Source of the DNA: an uncultured Lachnospiraceae bacterium
GTDB lineage: Bacteria; Bacillota; Clostridia; Lachnospirales; Lachnospiraceae
Direction of reading: 5' to 3'
Assembly (NCBI GenBank): GCA_910578335.1
Contig: CAJTPU010000010.1
Location: 5,504 to 69,503 of the forward strand
DNA length: 64,000 bases
Part shown: positions 32,353-41,870 of the stretch, piece by piece
How positions within the stretch are numbered: the first letter of the stretch is position 1
How the letters are laid out: each line of letters begins with the position of its first letter
Made by a program: the position numbers and the translations under genes
The notes under the pieces: model-generated
What the model was told of the DNA's origin: nothing
The model's input: the letters and a program-made list of their open reading frames with translations, nothing else
Database searches by the model: none

Positions 32353-33339
32353 ATGAAAAGAATAATGGTTCTGCTTTATCTGCTGTTCATGGTTTTTGCA
32401 GGCTGTGGGAAAGAAACGGCAAACGCAAAGGGGGCTGCTATTTCTGTGGATTGGTTAGAAGACATGGGAAATATCGGGAGCGCTGTAGAAAAAACGGTTA
32501 AACTGCCAACCATGATTTCCGGCTATCTGGTGCCTAATCGTACTGTAAAAATAGGGAATTATATCTACGCCAATGTTTACATGAAAGGCATCAATAAGAT
32601 TGTTTCCTTTCAATGTGACACGGGTGATACGGAAGTAATTCTGGAGGCGGATTCCATTGTTTTTCTAGGCGGAATCGGCGATTATCTGTTTTATTTAAAC
32701 CATCTGGAAGGTACGACATATTATATGGAGAAGCTTTGGTCTTATAATTTAAAGACGGGGGAAGTAAAAGAGGTCATGGGGGATTTGAACCATGTTTGGG
32801 AGCTGCGGGTATGGGGGGAATGGATTTACCTGATAAATGATTTGGCACTATATGGCTATAATGAGCCATTCTATACTGCGTATCAATTAGATGAAGCAGG
32901 GGACTTGGTGTCTGCAGAGGATGCACCGGTACTTTATACTGCTTATAATAAGGTTTCAGCAGAAGGATATACTGCCAGAGTGGCAGAAGATATGGAAAGC
33001 CATAACTACAATCTTGTTATCACTGGTGAGGAAGAGAAAAAGTATATTGTGGAATGTTCGGCTGCCGGGTTTAGGGGGTGTACAGAGGAATATATGATTT
33101 TGGACGTGTGGGATGAGGATTCCGGTATGAATATTACGCCATACGTATATTCCTTAAAAGAGGGCGAGTTTGTGGAGATTACGGAAGATGGAGATGGGAG
33201 CTTGAGCTATATGGAAATTCAGGACTCATGGCTGGTGTATGGTGTTTATGGCGAGGAGGTGCCTCGTTTTGTTAATTTGGAGGAAAAGTTTGCAGAGGAA
33301 GGCGCGCCGGAGCTGGATGTTATTAAAATTTTTGAGTAG
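32353..33339 (+). CDS. Lipoprotein with beta-propeller-like repeats
   Basis: A 328-residue lipoprotein; the signal peptide MKRIMVLLYLLFMVFAGC ends at the lipidated cysteine (about residue 18). ATG 32353 is preferred to an upstream in-frame ATG because GGGAGGAA lies 7 bases before it. The mature part has several units of the form IGNYIYANVYM, IGDYLFYLNHL and WGEWIYLINDL, typical of DUF5050-like beta-propeller lipoproteins in Clostridia, but I cannot assign a family firmly. It is transcribed alone between two hairpin terminators. Confidence 0.8.
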   Translation: MKRIMVLLYLLFMVFAGCGKETANAKGAAISVDWLEDMGNIGSAVEKTVKLPTMISGYLVPNRTVKIGNYIYANVYMKGINKIVSFQCDTGDTEVILEADSIVFLGGIGDYLFYLNHLEGTTYYMEKLWSYNLKTGEVKEVMGDLNHVWELRVWGEWIYLINDLALYGYNEPFYTAYQLDEAGDLVSAEDAPVLYTAYNKVSAEGYTARVAEDMESHNYNLVITGEEEKKYIVECSAAGFRGCTEEYMILDVWDEDSGMNITPYVYSLKEGEFVEITEDGDGSLSYMEIQDSWLVYGVYGEEVPRFVNLEEKFAEEGAPELDVIKIFE

Positions 33340-33389
33340 AAGAAAGGATTCACTTCGCTGCAAATGATATATATTGCTGAAAGAAAAGA

Positions 33390-33424
33390 AGCAGTTCGTC
33401 CCATAAAAGGGGCGGCTGCTTTTG
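33390..33424 (+). terminator. Rho-independent terminator
   Basis: AGCAGTTCGTCCC (33390-33402) pairs with GGGGCGGCTGCT (33409-33420), with G-T pairs, and is followed by TTTTG. Confidence 0.75.
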
Positions 33425-33574
33425 CATTGAGAAGGTTGAGGTGTTGTATTTGACCGGATGAAAGGCGGCAAAATTGGAGGGATTGGACGAACAGGAATAG
33501 GGAAAACAAGGCTTGTGTATCCTTTGTCAGCCGTGATAAAATAAATATAACTTGGTACAAAAGGAGATTTTTTC

Positions 33575-34438
33575 ATGGCTGACTGTAAAAGGCTTGCGCT
33601 TATCAGTGATATTCACGGGAATTATAAAGCGTTAGAGGCGTTTTTGGAGTATATTGCAAATAAAAACGTGGACGGTATTATCTGTCTGGGCGACTATGTG
33701 ACGGACGGTCCCTATCCCCAAAGGACACTTTCCATGCTGCGTGAGATGGGAGAAAAATATTCCTGCGAAATGGTCAGGGGCAACAGGGAAGAGTATTTGA
33801 TTGGCAATTTTTACAGACCGGAGGGCTGGAAGCCTTCTTCTGCAAACGGTCTTTTGTATTATGTGGCGGGGCAGGTGACGGAGGACGACATTCATTTTTT
33901 TGAAAGTCTGCCGTCTGCCAAAAAGCTTTCTTTTGCGGGATGTCCGCCAACGCTCCTCTGCCACGGTACACCAAAAGACCTTAGGGGCAATGTGTGGGAG
34001 AAACCGATGCTGAAAGGGGAGATTTTAAAGGAGCTGAAAGAGGATTATCTGTTTGGCGGTCATACCCATCATCAGGAAATGGAGTGTGCAGGCGGCAAAA
34101 CCTATGTGAACCCGGGTTCTTTGGGCTGCGCCATAGACGGAATGGGCAGGCAGGCGCAGTTTGCCATGCTGGAAGTCAAGAATGCGGGTGGGAAAGCGTC
34201 GTATCAGATGGATTTTGTCAGTATTCCTTATGATTTGGATTCCTTTTTGCGAGACTTTGCGGAGGCGGGGCTTGACGAGTGCGGCATGGTATTAAGCCGC
34301 TGCTTGAAAAGAACCCTGCAGACAGGGCTTGACTATTTTTACGCGGCAGTATGTGAGGCGGTTCGGATATCGGGAAAACCTGTGCCGGAGATTAGTGAGC
34401 AGGTCTGGGAGCAGGCGGCGGAAAGGCTTGGGGTATGA
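33575..34438 (+). CDS. Calcineurin-like metallophosphoesterase
   Basis: A 287-residue predicted phosphoesterase of the YfcE/MJ0936-like type. The metal-binding blocks are in order: SDIHGN (about residue 11), LGDYVTDGP (about 39), GNRE (about 69), CHGTP (about 128), GGHTHH (about 157) and VNPGSLG. The substrate is unknown. A possible promoter, TTGTCA (33524-33529) and TATAAC (33546-33551), lies upstream, and AAGGAG precedes the ATG. It overlaps the radical SAM gene by 4 bases. Confidence 0.88.
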   Translation: MADCKRLALISDIHGNYKALEAFLEYIANKNVDGIICLGDYVTDGPYPQRTLSMLREMGEKYSCEMVRGNREEYLIGNFYRPEGWKPSSANGLLYYVAGQVTEDDIHFFESLPSAKKLSFAGCPPTLLCHGTPKDLRGNVWEKPMLKGEILKELKEDYLFGGHTHHQEMECAGGKTYVNPGSLGCAIDGMGRQAQFAMLEVKNAGGKASYQMDFVSIPYDLDSFLRDFAEAGLDECGMVLSRCLKRTLQTGLDYFYAAVCEAVRISGKPVPEISEQVWEQAAERLGV

Positions 34439-36174
34439 AATTTTTGCTGGCGGCGCTCAATGCGAAATATATACATTCCAATCCGGCAATTTACAGTCTC
34501 AGGCGGTATGCGGGAGAAAATGCCCGGTATGTGGAGCTTGCGGAGTATACGATTAACAACCGGGTGGAGGAGATTTTAGAGGATATATATAACAGAAAGC
34601 CGGATATCATTGGTTTTTCCTGTTATATATGGAATCGGAACATGATACTGGAGCTGATAACAGAGCTGCATAAGCTGCTTCCGGAACTTCCGATTTGGAT
34701 GGGAGGACCGGAGGCTTCTCTTGATGCAGAGCAGATTTTGGCGAAATATCCGGCAGTTACGGGTATTATGGCGGGCGAGGGCGAGGAGACCTTTGCAGAG
34801 CTGCTTGCTTTTTATGTAAAGGGCGGCGGAGAACTGCGAAGCATCGCAGGGCTGGTACTGCCGAAAGGCGCTACCCCTGAAAGGAAGCTGCTTCCTTTAA
34901 CGGAAATTCCCTTTGCCTATGAAGATACAACAGATTTTGAAAACAGAATTATATATTATGAATCTCAGCGAGGCTGTCCTTTTTCCTGCAGCTATTGTCT
35001 CTCTTCAATTGATAAAACAGTGCGATTCCGTGACATTGATGTCGTAAAAAAGGAACTGCAGTTTTTTTTGGAGCGGCAGGTCAAACAGGTAAAATTTGTG
35101 GACCGCACTTTTAACTGTAATCATGGACATGCTATGGATATATGGACATATATCAAGGAACATGACAATGGTATCACAAATTTTCACTTTGAGATTGCGG
35201 GAGATATCCTGAACGAAGAGGAAATCGCGTTGTTAAACAGTATGCGCGCAGGTCTGGTGCAGCTTGAAATTGGCGTGCAGTCTGTCAATCAGGAAACGCT
35301 TGCGGAGATACGGCGCGTAACGGATTTGGAAAAGCTGAAGGCGGCGGTGGCACAGATAAGCAGGGGCGGCAGGGTGCATCAGCATTTGGATTTAATTGCA
35401 GGGCTGCCTTTTGAAGATTATGAAAGCTTTGGGCGCTCTTTCGATGCGGTGTACGGCATGCAGCCAAACCAGCTTCAGCTCGGATTTTTAAAGGTGCTGA
35501 AGGGCTCTTATCTGTATGAAATGGCAGAGAACTATGGAATTGTATATACTGCCGCGCCTCCTTATGAGGTGCTTCGTACAAAGTGGATTTCCTATGAAGA
35601 GATAAGAAGGCTTAAGAAAATAGAACAGATGGTTGAGATATATTACAATAGCGGACAGTTTCGCCACACGATTTTTGTCCTGCAAGAAAGCTTTCAAAGT
35701 CCGTTTTCCATGTATGAAGCGCTCGCAGACTATTATGGAGAGAAAGGATTTTTTACTAAGGCGCCGGGGCGGGATTTCCATTACCATATACTTTTGTCCT
35801 TTGCTGGCAAATATGGAAACAGGGAGGAAGCGCTTTACAGGGAGCTTCTTGTGTTTGATTTTTATTTGCGGGAAAAAGCGAAAAGCCGTCCGGATTTTGC
35901 AGGGGTACAGGATGCATACAGGAAGGAAGCGGCTGCTTTCTATAAAAAGGAAGAAATGGAGAGAAGGTATCTGCCGGATTACAGCGGCTATGACAGCCGC
36001 CAGCTTGCCCGCATGACGCATTTAGAGCAGTTTCATTATACTGTCTGGGAAAGTGTGCCGAAGCAAAGGGACAGCTTTTTACTGTTTGATTACCGGAAAC
36101 GAAACCCGCTGACGCATGAGGCGGCAGTCATCGCCATTTTGCAGAGCGAATTTAGGACGGGAGCAGATTTATGA
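34435..36174 (+). CDS. B12-binding-type radical SAM protein, DUF4080 family
   Basis: A 579-residue enzyme. Residues 1-130 form a cobalamin-binding-like domain (IGFSCYIWNR, MGGPEAS, GEGEETFAELL). The radical SAM core follows with the cluster motif CPFSCSYC (about residue 181) and downstream blocks FVDRTFN, EIGVQSVN and DLIAGLPFEDYE. The C-terminal ~200 residues match DUF4080-type proteins. The reaction is not known for this family. It overlaps the phosphoesterase gene (ATGA) and is followed by an exonuclease gene. Confidence 0.9.
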   Translation: MKFLLAALNAKYIHSNPAIYSLRRYAGENARYVELAEYTINNRVEEILEDIYNRKPDIIGFSCYIWNRNMILELITELHKLLPELPIWMGGPEASLDAEQILAKYPAVTGIMAGEGEETFAELLAFYVKGGGELRSIAGLVLPKGATPERKLLPLTEIPFAYEDTTDFENRIIYYESQRGCPFSCSYCLSSIDKTVRFRDIDVVKKELQFFLERQVKQVKFVDRTFNCNHGHAMDIWTYIKEHDNGITNFHFEIAGDILNEEEIALLNSMRAGLVQLEIGVQSVNQETLAEIRRVTDLEKLKAAVAQISRGGRVHQHLDLIAGLPFEDYESFGRSFDAVYGMQPNQLQLGFLKVLKGSYLYEMAENYGIVYTAAPPYEVLRTKWISYEEIRRLKKIEQMVEIYYNSGQFRHTIFVLQESFQSPFSMYEALADYYGEKGFFTKAPGRDFHYHILLSFAGKYGNREEALYRELLVFDFYLREKAKSRPDFAGVQDAYRKEAAAFYKKEEMERRYLPDYSGYDSRQLARMTHLEQFHYTVWESVPKQRDSFLLFDYRKRNPLTHEAAVIAILQSEFRTGADL

Positions 36175-36202
36175 TGTGTATGACAGAAAAGGAAGCGGCG
36201 GT

Positions 36203-36913
36203 ATGAAGAAGCAGGAAAGCTATGTATGCGTGGATTTGGAGACGACGGGACTGAATCCCAAGACGGATAAAATTATTGAAATCGGTGCAGTGAGGGTGGA
36301 GAACGGGATACTTGTAGAAAGCTTTGAAACTTTTGTGAATCCTGCCTGCCGCCTGCGGGAACAAATTACGGAGCTGACGGGGATTACCGACGAAGTGCTT
36401 GTGAACGCGCCGGAAATTGCGGAAGTACTGCCGGATTTGCTGGCGTTTCTGCGGGAGGACGTGCTTTTGGGGCATAGTGTGCTGTTTGATTATTCCTTTC
36501 TGAAAAAGGCGGCGGTCAACAACCGTATCAAGTTTGAGAGGCTGGGGATTGACACTCTTAAGATTGCGAGGCGCTTTCTGTCAAGCCTTCCCAGCAGGAG
36601 TCTGGACTCTCTGTGCGCATACTATGAAATTCCGCATAAAGCGCACAGGGCGCTGGCGGATGCAAACGCAACCTGCAGACTATATGACAGGCTTTGGGAA
36701 GCCTTTGGCGAAAGAGAAGAAAATGCAGTTTTTGCCCCTGTTATGCTGCAATATCAGGCGAAGCGGGAAACACCCGCCACACCCGCCCAGAAGGAACGGT
36801 TATATAAGCTGCTTGTAAGGCATAAAATAGAAGCAGAATATGAACTGGATAAACTTACTCGGAGTGAAGCCAGCCGCTATACGGACCGGATTCTTGCAAC
36901 GTACGGACGATGA
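36203..36913 (+). CDS. DEDD-type 3'-5' exonuclease, DnaQ/PolC-epsilon-like
   Basis: A 236-residue nuclease. The three exonuclease motifs are present: CVDLETTGLNP (ExoI, about residue 8), LLGHSVLFDYSFL (ExoII, about 92) and HRALADANATCRLYDRL (ExoIII with HxAxxD, about 152). The C-terminal ~45 residues (TPAQKERLYKLLVRHKI and SRYTDRILATYG) form a small helical tail seen in some Clostridial exonucleases. ATG 36203 is preferred (GGAAGCGG upstream) over the earlier open frame that overlaps the radical SAM gene. Its 3' end overlaps the convergent gene by 59 bases. Confidence 0.88.
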   Translation: MKKQESYVCVDLETTGLNPKTDKIIEIGAVRVENGILVESFETFVNPACRLREQITELTGITDEVLVNAPEIAEVLPDLLAFLREDVLLGHSVLFDYSFLKKAAVNNRIKFERLGIDTLKIARRFLSSLPSRSLDSLCAYYEIPHKAHRALADANATCRLYDRLWEAFGEREENAVFAPVMLQYQAKRETPATPAQKERLYKLLVRHKIEAEYELDKLTRSEASRYTDRILATYGR

Positions 36914-37487
36914 CATTTTTCATGGTGGAGCGGAGCGCGTCGGCTTTTTCGATGAGCGCCGCCTTTTTGTCATATTCGCCGTCGGCGTCGTAGATGTCTG
37001 CCAGCAGATAATAGCTGTGGCTGACGTCTGTGCCTGTGGAAACGGCAAATTCAAGTACTGCGCGCGCTTCCGCTATGCGTGCATTGGTGTATAAAATTTC
37101 AGCCAGCCGTTGCAGAGAGCGTGCAAGGAGTGTATAATTCTGGTCGTATTCGGAAAGGCAGGTTATATTGGCGGTGCCATATTCCAGCTTTAAATCGGTG
37201 TTGGTATAGCCGGTCAGGTTGACGATTTTTTGCCCGGAAAGCTCCCGCAGGGTTTCAAGCAGTGCAGAAACCTCTTCATCCTCGGGCATAAAGCGTTCCG
37301 GCAGCAAAGAATCGGGGATGGAAATATAGGAGAGGTTTGCCAGAGATTTTTTGCGTGTGTTGTTGGCGCGCGCTTCTCTGTCCCAGAACTCCTTCTCATA
37401 TTTTTCAATCATTTTCTTGTGTCTGCGGTTCGTAAGGGCAATTACCAGACAAAAGACAATTAGACTGGACAAAAACATTCCTATCAT
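36855..37487 (-). CDS. Membrane-anchored protein with TPR-like repeats
   Basis: A 210-residue protein with one N-terminal membrane helix (about residues 3-19), a basic segment and a soluble domain. The last ~90 residues contain two or three TPR-like helical pairs (LLARSLQRLAEILYTNARIAEA and YYLLADIYDADGEYDKKAA). Function unknown. AAAGGAAT lies upstream of the ATG. The 3' end overlaps the convergent exonuclease gene, so the two transcripts share 59 bases of complementary coding sequence. Confidence 0.8.
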   Translation of the reverse strand: MIGMFLSSLIVFCLVIALTNRRHKKMIEKYEKEFWDREARANNTRKKSLANLSYISIPDSLLPERFMPEDEEVSALLETLRELSGQKIVNLTGYTNTDLKLEYGTANITCLSEYDQNYTLLARSLQRLAEILYTNARIAEARAVLEFAVSTGTDVSHSYYLLADIYDADGEYDKKAALIEKADALRSTMKNVIVRTLQESGPYSGWLHSE

Positions 37488-37537
37488 ATATAATTCCTTT
37501 CAAACAGGTTTTATGCAAAAAGAGAGGTGTGGTTGTC

Positions 37538-37639
37538 ATGATTAACTTTCACAGCAGAAAAACGCAGAGAATCATTGCGGGCGTAATCGTCCTTTTTCTG
37601 ATTCTTGCCATGGTAATTCCTATGCTGCTTGGCGCGTAG
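37538..37639 (+). CDS. Small membrane protein, 33 residues
   Basis: The frame encodes a short basic N-terminus (MINFHSRKTQR) followed by one membrane helix (IIAGVIVLFLILAMVIPMLL). AGAGAGGTGTGG lies upstream. The pattern of SRKTQRIIAG plus a hydrophobic helix ending in a Pro-Met resembles small DUF4044-like proteins often seen in Firmicutes, so it is probably real in spite of its size. The role is unknown. Confidence 0.6.
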   Translation: MINFHSRKTQRIIAGVIVLFLILAMVIPMLLGA

Positions 37640-37709
37640 GTCTGCTTTTTAAGAGTAACACAGATTGCAATAAAAAACAATTACGCAAGTGTTGAGGAGC
37701 GCAATTAAA

Positions 37710-39182
37710 ATGAGGAAGAATTTTATGAAAAAAATTGCCTTGCTGCTTGGTTTGGCTGTCATGCTTGTACTGCTTCCGGCAAAAGAGGCAGCGGCAAAAA
37801 GTGACGATACCATAAAAGCGGGTATTTACATAGGAGATATCTCTTTAGCCGGAATGACCGCCGACGAGGCAAAGGATGCGGTAGAGGCATATATAGATTC
37901 CCTGAAGCAGGTGGAAATCACACTGTTGGTTACAGAAGAAAACAGTGTGGTAGTGACGGCTGGCGAGCTTGGTATTAGCTGGAGCAATCCGGAGATTGTG
38001 GAAGCGGCGGCTACCCTTGGCACGCAGGGAAACATTGTGCAGCGGTATAAAGCGCTGAAGGATTTGGAAAAAGAAAATAAAGTATATGAGATAGAGTTTG
38101 ATTTTGACATTGTGGCGATTAACCGGGTTCTTGCAGATGAATGCAAGCAGTATGACACTGAGATGGTGGACATGGGTCTGACGTTGGAAAACGGCGAGTT
38201 CATCATACAGGAGGGAGAGACCGGCTACGCACTGGATGTAGAGGATTCCATCGACGTGATATATGATTATCTGGCGGGCGAATGGAACCATGAGGCATGT
38301 TCCATTCAGCTTTCGGTTGCAGTGACCGAGCCGAGGGGCTCTGAGGAGGAGCTTCTTATGGTAAAAGACCTGCTGGGTTCCTTTACCACGTCCTATTCCA
38401 CGTCAAACTCCAACAGGAGCGCGAATGTGGCGAATGGATGCCGGCTGATAAACGGAACGCTTCTGTATCCCGGCGATGAATTTTCTACCTGTGATACGGT
38501 TACGCCTTTTACCCAGCAAAACGGGTACTATCTGGCGGGCTCCTATTTGAACGGAAAGGTAGTGGATTCTCTTGGCGGCGGCATTTGTCAGGTTTCCACC
38601 ACGCTTTACAATGCAGTGCTTTTGTCGGAACTTGAGGTAACGGAGCGGTACAATCATTCGATGATAGTTACCTATGTAAGACCGTCGGCGGATGCGGCGA
38701 TTTCCGACAGCTCGGGAAAGGACTTCCGTTTTGTCAACAATACGGATTATCCTATTTACATAGAGGGTTATACGACGCCGAATAAAGAGATTACGTTTAA
38801 TATTTATGGCGTGGAAACGAGAAGCGAAGGGCGTACCGTGGAATACGTGGGCGAAGTGCTGGAAACCATCCGGCCGGAATCGGATACGATTTATCCTGAT
38901 GCCTCGCAGCCAATCGGCTATATCGGCAATGTGGAGGGCGCTCATATCGGATACAAGGCAAGGCTCTGGAAGATTGTAAAGGAAAATGGTGTGGAGGTAA
39001 GCCGTGAGGTTATCAATACCAGCAGCTACAAGATGGTGCCGCGAAGCGCAGTGGTAGGCGTTTCTACGGCGGACCCCAATGCATATAATGAGATAATGGC
39101 GGCAATTGGGACGGGAAGCATAGACCACGTGAGAAACGTCATTGCGCTTCTGACCGCGCCTCCTGCAGCGCCGGCACAGTAG
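37710..39182 (+). CDS. VanW family exported protein with peptidoglycan-binding-like domains
   Basis: A 490-residue exported protein. The signal peptide is MKKIALLLGLAVMLVLLPA, so ATG 37725 (with GAGGAAG upstream) is nearly as likely a start as ATG 37710. Residues about 40-220 contain PG_binding_4-like repeats (GIYIGDISLAGMTADEAKDAV). The VanW domain follows: RSANVANGCRLINGTLLYPG, GGGICQVSTTLYNAVL and RYNHSMIVTYV. Proteins of this design act at the cell wall; VanW itself has no proven enzyme activity. The gene stands at the head of a plus-strand set reaching trmL. Confidence 0.88.
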   Translation: MRKNFMKKIALLLGLAVMLVLLPAKEAAAKSDDTIKAGIYIGDISLAGMTADEAKDAVEAYIDSLKQVEITLLVTEENSVVVTAGELGISWSNPEIVEAAATLGTQGNIVQRYKALKDLEKENKVYEIEFDFDIVAINRVLADECKQYDTEMVDMGLTLENGEFIIQEGETGYALDVEDSIDVIYDYLAGEWNHEACSIQLSVAVTEPRGSEEELLMVKDLLGSFTTSYSTSNSNRSANVANGCRLINGTLLYPGDEFSTCDTVTPFTQQNGYYLAGSYLNGKVVDSLGGGICQVSTTLYNAVLLSELEVTERYNHSMIVTYVRPSADAAISDSSGKDFRFVNNTDYPIYIEGYTTPNKEITFNIYGVETRSEGRTVEYVGEVLETIRPESDTIYPDASQPIGYIGNVEGAHIGYKARLWKIVKENGVEVSREVINTSSYKMVPRSAVVGVSTADPNAYNEIMAAIGTGSIDHVRNVIALLTAPPAAPAQ

Positions 39183-39201
39183 ATAAGATAGAGGAAAAGA
39201 T

Positions 39202-40185
39202 ATGCAGTTGATGAAGGTTGGAAAGATATCGGAAACGGTGTTAAAGAGCTGTGTTTTAACACAGATAAAAAGCAAAAATGACAATGTAAAAAACGGTGCA
39301 GGCGTAGGGTCGGACTGCGCCGTTTTTGCGTGCGGAGATGCCTTTACAGCCGTATGTACTCAGATGATGGAGATTAGGAGTTCGGAAGATGTAGGATGCG
39401 TTATGGCAAGAGCGGCAGGCGGCGTTGTATGTTGCGGGGCTAAGCCGGTCATGGCGACGATTGCCATGCTTCTGCCGATATATATAGAAGGGGAAGATGT
39501 CAAAAGACATATGCAGGAGGCTGACGAAGCGGCAGCAGAAATGGGCATACAGATAGCGGGCGGACATACGGAGGTTTCAAGGTCGGTATTGACGCCGTGC
39601 ATGACGGTAAGCGTTATGGGACAGGTACTTTCGCCTATTATGCCCGGCAGAGCGCGCCCCGGGCAGGATGTGGTGCTCAGCAAATGGATTGGTTTAGAGG
39701 GTACGGTGCGGCTTGCTGCCAGACAGCAGAAGGAACTGACGAAGCGCTACCCGCTTTCCATGATAGAAAAAGCAATCGGCTTTAAACGGTATCTTTCGAT
39801 TATACCGGAGGCCGCCACCGCCGCAAAGTCCAATGTGGGAGCTATGCATGACGTCTCCGGCGGCGGCATTTATGCTGCGCTGTGGGAGCTTGCAGAAAGC
39901 GCCGGCGTTGGACTTTCGGTAGATTTGAAAAAGATTCCCGTCAAGCAGGAAACCATAGAGATTTGCGAGTTTTATGGGCTGAATCCTTATGAGCTGTCAT
40001 CGGGGGGCTGCCTCTTAATGACGGCGGACAACGGTGAGAATCTGGTGCAGGATTTGAAAGCGGCGCAGATACCGGCTGCTGTTATCGGCACAATAACGGA
40101 AGGGAATGACAGAATTGTCATAAACGAAGAAGAGAAACGTTTTCTGGAAAGACCGAAGACGGATGAAATTTGCAAAATGATGTAA
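39202..40185 (+). CDS. AIR synthase-related protein, HypE-like
   Basis: A 327-residue protein of the PurM/HypE/ThiL superfamily: N-terminal AIRS domain with GVGSDCAVFACGD and GGHTEVSRSV, and C-terminal domain with AMHDVSGGGIYAALWELAE and SSGGCLLM. HypE matures NiFe hydrogenases, but no other hyp genes are nearby and the C-terminal cysteine tail of true HypE is missing (it ends EICKMM). It may therefore be a paralogue with another ATP-dependent role. It lies 19 bases after vanW and 11 bases before the Lrp gene. Confidence 0.8.
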   Translation: MQLMKVGKISETVLKSCVLTQIKSKNDNVKNGAGVGSDCAVFACGDAFTAVCTQMMEIRSSEDVGCVMARAAGGVVCCGAKPVMATIAMLLPIYIEGEDVKRHMQEADEAAAEMGIQIAGGHTEVSRSVLTPCMTVSVMGQVLSPIMPGRARPGQDVVLSKWIGLEGTVRLAARQQKELTKRYPLSMIEKAIGFKRYLSIIPEAATAAKSNVGAMHDVSGGGIYAALWELAESAGVGLSVDLKKIPVKQETIEICEFYGLNPYELSSGGCLLMTADNGENLVQDLKAAQIPAAVIGTITEGNDRIVINEEEKRFLERPKTDEICKMM

Positions 40186-40196
40186 GGAGATAGAGA

Positions 40197-40682
40197 ATGA
40201 TGAGAGAAGAGTTACTGCGCATTATCGAGAAAAACAGCCGCATGAATTTAAAAGAACTGGCGGTTATTTTGGGCGTGGAGGAGATTGACGTGGTCAACGA
40301 GCTTGCCGCGCTGGAAAACGAAGGCATTATCTGCGGCTACCATACCATGATAAACTGGGAGATGACCAGTATCGAAAAAGTGAATGCTTTGATAGAGGTG
40401 CGTATTACACCGCAGAGAGGACAGGGATTTGACAATATTGCAGAGCGTATTTACAAATATTCCGAGGTGCATTCCGTGTATCTGATTTCCGGCGGCTATG
40501 ACCTTTTGGTATCTCTTGAGGGCAAAACGCTGAAGCAGGTATCCAATTTTGTTTCCGACAAATTATCTACACTGGACGGCGTGCTTAGCACGGCGACACA
40601 TTTTGTATTGAAAAAATACAAGGAGCACGGAACGATACTGACAAAAAAATATGAAGACGAAAGAGAGTTGATTACACCATGA
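40197..40682 (+). CDS. Lrp/AsnC family transcriptional regulator
   Basis: A 161-residue regulator with an N-terminal helix-turn-helix (LLRIIEKNSRMNLKELAVILG and VVNELAALENEGIICGY) and a C-terminal AsnC/RAM ligand-binding domain (VNALIEVRITPQ, VYLISGGYDLLVSLEG). AAGGAG precedes the start; ATG 40200 is equally possible. Its stop overlaps the aminotransferase start by 4 bases, so it probably senses an amino acid and controls this operon, as in similar Lrp/aminotransferase pairs. Confidence 0.9.
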   Translation: MMREELLRIIEKNSRMNLKELAVILGVEEIDVVNELAALENEGIICGYHTMINWEMTSIEKVNALIEVRITPQRGQGFDNIAERIYKYSEVHSVYLISGGYDLLVSLEGKTLKQVSNFVSDKLSTLDGVLSTATHFVLKKYKEHGTILTKKYEDERELITP

Positions 40683-41860
40683 GAAATCCGCTTGCCAAAC
40701 AGGTAGTTGACATTAAACCCTCCGGTATCCGCAAGTTTTTTGACATTGTGAGCGAGATGAAGGATGCGATTTCTCTGGGTGTCGGCGAGCCTGATTTTGA
40801 TACGCCCTGGCACATCCGTGACGAGGGCATTTATTCTTTAGAAAAGGGACATACAAAATATACCTCCAATGCGGGTCTGCGTACTCTCAGGGAGGAGATT
40901 GGCAATTATCTTTACCGTACCCAGGGAGTCCGTTACCATGCGGACAGGGAAGTGCTGGTAACGGTGGGGGGCTCTGAGGCAATTGATATCGGAATACGTG
41001 CCCTGATAAACCCGGGCGAGGGCGAGGAGGTGCTGATTCCCCAGCCCAGCTATGTGTCTTATGAGCCGTGCGCCGTCCTTGCGGGCGCGAAGCCTGTTAT
41101 TATCAATCTAAAAGAGGAAAATGAATTTCGTCTGACGGCGGAGGAACTGTTAAATGCCGTGACGGAAAAGACCAAGCTGCTGATTCTGCCTTTTCCCAAC
41201 AATCCGACAGGCGCCATTATGGAGCGGGAGGACTTGGAGGCGGTTGCAAAGATTGCGATTGAAAAGGATTTTATTGTGATGTCCGATGAGATTTATGGGG
41301 AGCTGACTTATAAGGGAAAGCATGTCTCCATAGCAGGGCTGCCCGGCATGAAGGAGAGGACCATCCTCATTAACGGCTTTTCCAAGGCATATGCCATGAC
41401 GGGCTGGCGTATGGGCTATGCCTGCGGTCCGGCGGGTATCATCGAACAGATGACAAAAATACATCAGTTTGCCATTATGTGTGCGCCTACCACAGGACAG
41501 TATGCCGGTATCGAAGCGCTGCGCAACGGAGAAGAGGATATTGTCGAGATGCGTACCGCTTACAACCAGAGACGGCGCTATTTAATGCATGCCTTCAGGG
41601 AGATGGGGCTTCAATGCTTTGAGCCGTTTGGCGCTTTTTACGTGTTTCCCTGCATCAAGGAGTTTGGTATGACAAGCGAGGAATTTGCCAGCCGTTTTCT
41701 GGAGGAGGAAAAAGTGGCGGCTGTCCCGGGAACTGCCTTTGGAGAAAGCGGAGAGGGCTTTTTGCGTATTTCTTATGCGTACTCGCTGGAGAAATTAAAG
41801 GTTGCAATGGAGAGGCTGGAGCGCTTTGTCACAAAGCTTCGGAAAGAACAGGAAAAATAG
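40679..41860 (+). CDS. Class I/II PLP-dependent aminotransferase
   Basis: A 393-residue fold-type I aminotransferase. Visible blocks are GVGEPDFDTPWHIR, TYTSNAGL-type substrate loop (KYTSNAGLRTLREEI), FPNNPTGA, the PLP aspartate/tyrosine in VMSDEIYGELTY, the Schiff-base lysine in NGFSKAYAMTGWRMGY (about residue 233) and the substrate-binding arginine near EGFLRISYA. It likely acts on aspartate or aromatic amino acids; specificity is inferred. It overlaps the Lrp gene and is followed by trmL. Confidence 0.93.
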   Translation: MRNPLAKQVVDIKPSGIRKFFDIVSEMKDAISLGVGEPDFDTPWHIRDEGIYSLEKGHTKYTSNAGLRTLREEIGNYLYRTQGVRYHADREVLVTVGGSEAIDIGIRALINPGEGEEVLIPQPSYVSYEPCAVLAGAKPVIINLKEENEFRLTAEELLNAVTEKTKLLILPFPNNPTGAIMEREDLEAVAKIAIEKDFIVMSDEIYGELTYKGKHVSIAGLPGMKERTILINGFSKAYAMTGWRMGYACGPAGIIEQMTKIHQFAIMCAPTTGQYAGIEALRNGEEDIVEMRTAYNQRRRYLMHAFREMGLQCFEPFGAFYVFPCIKEFGMTSEEFASRFLEEEKVAAVPGTAFGESGEGFLRISYAYSLEKLKVAMERLERFVTKLRKEQEK

Positions 41861-41870
41861 GCGGATTTTT

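Noticed and set aside
38403..39284. Long minus-strand open frame (293 codons) over vanW
   Set aside because: It lies opposite a convincing VanW gene, has a composition rich in Arg, His and Ile as expected for a shadow, and no domain or ribosome binding site.
39202..40185. Calling the AIR synthase-like protein HypE
   Set aside because: The C-terminal cysteine tail needed by HypE is absent and no hydrogenase maturation genes are nearby.
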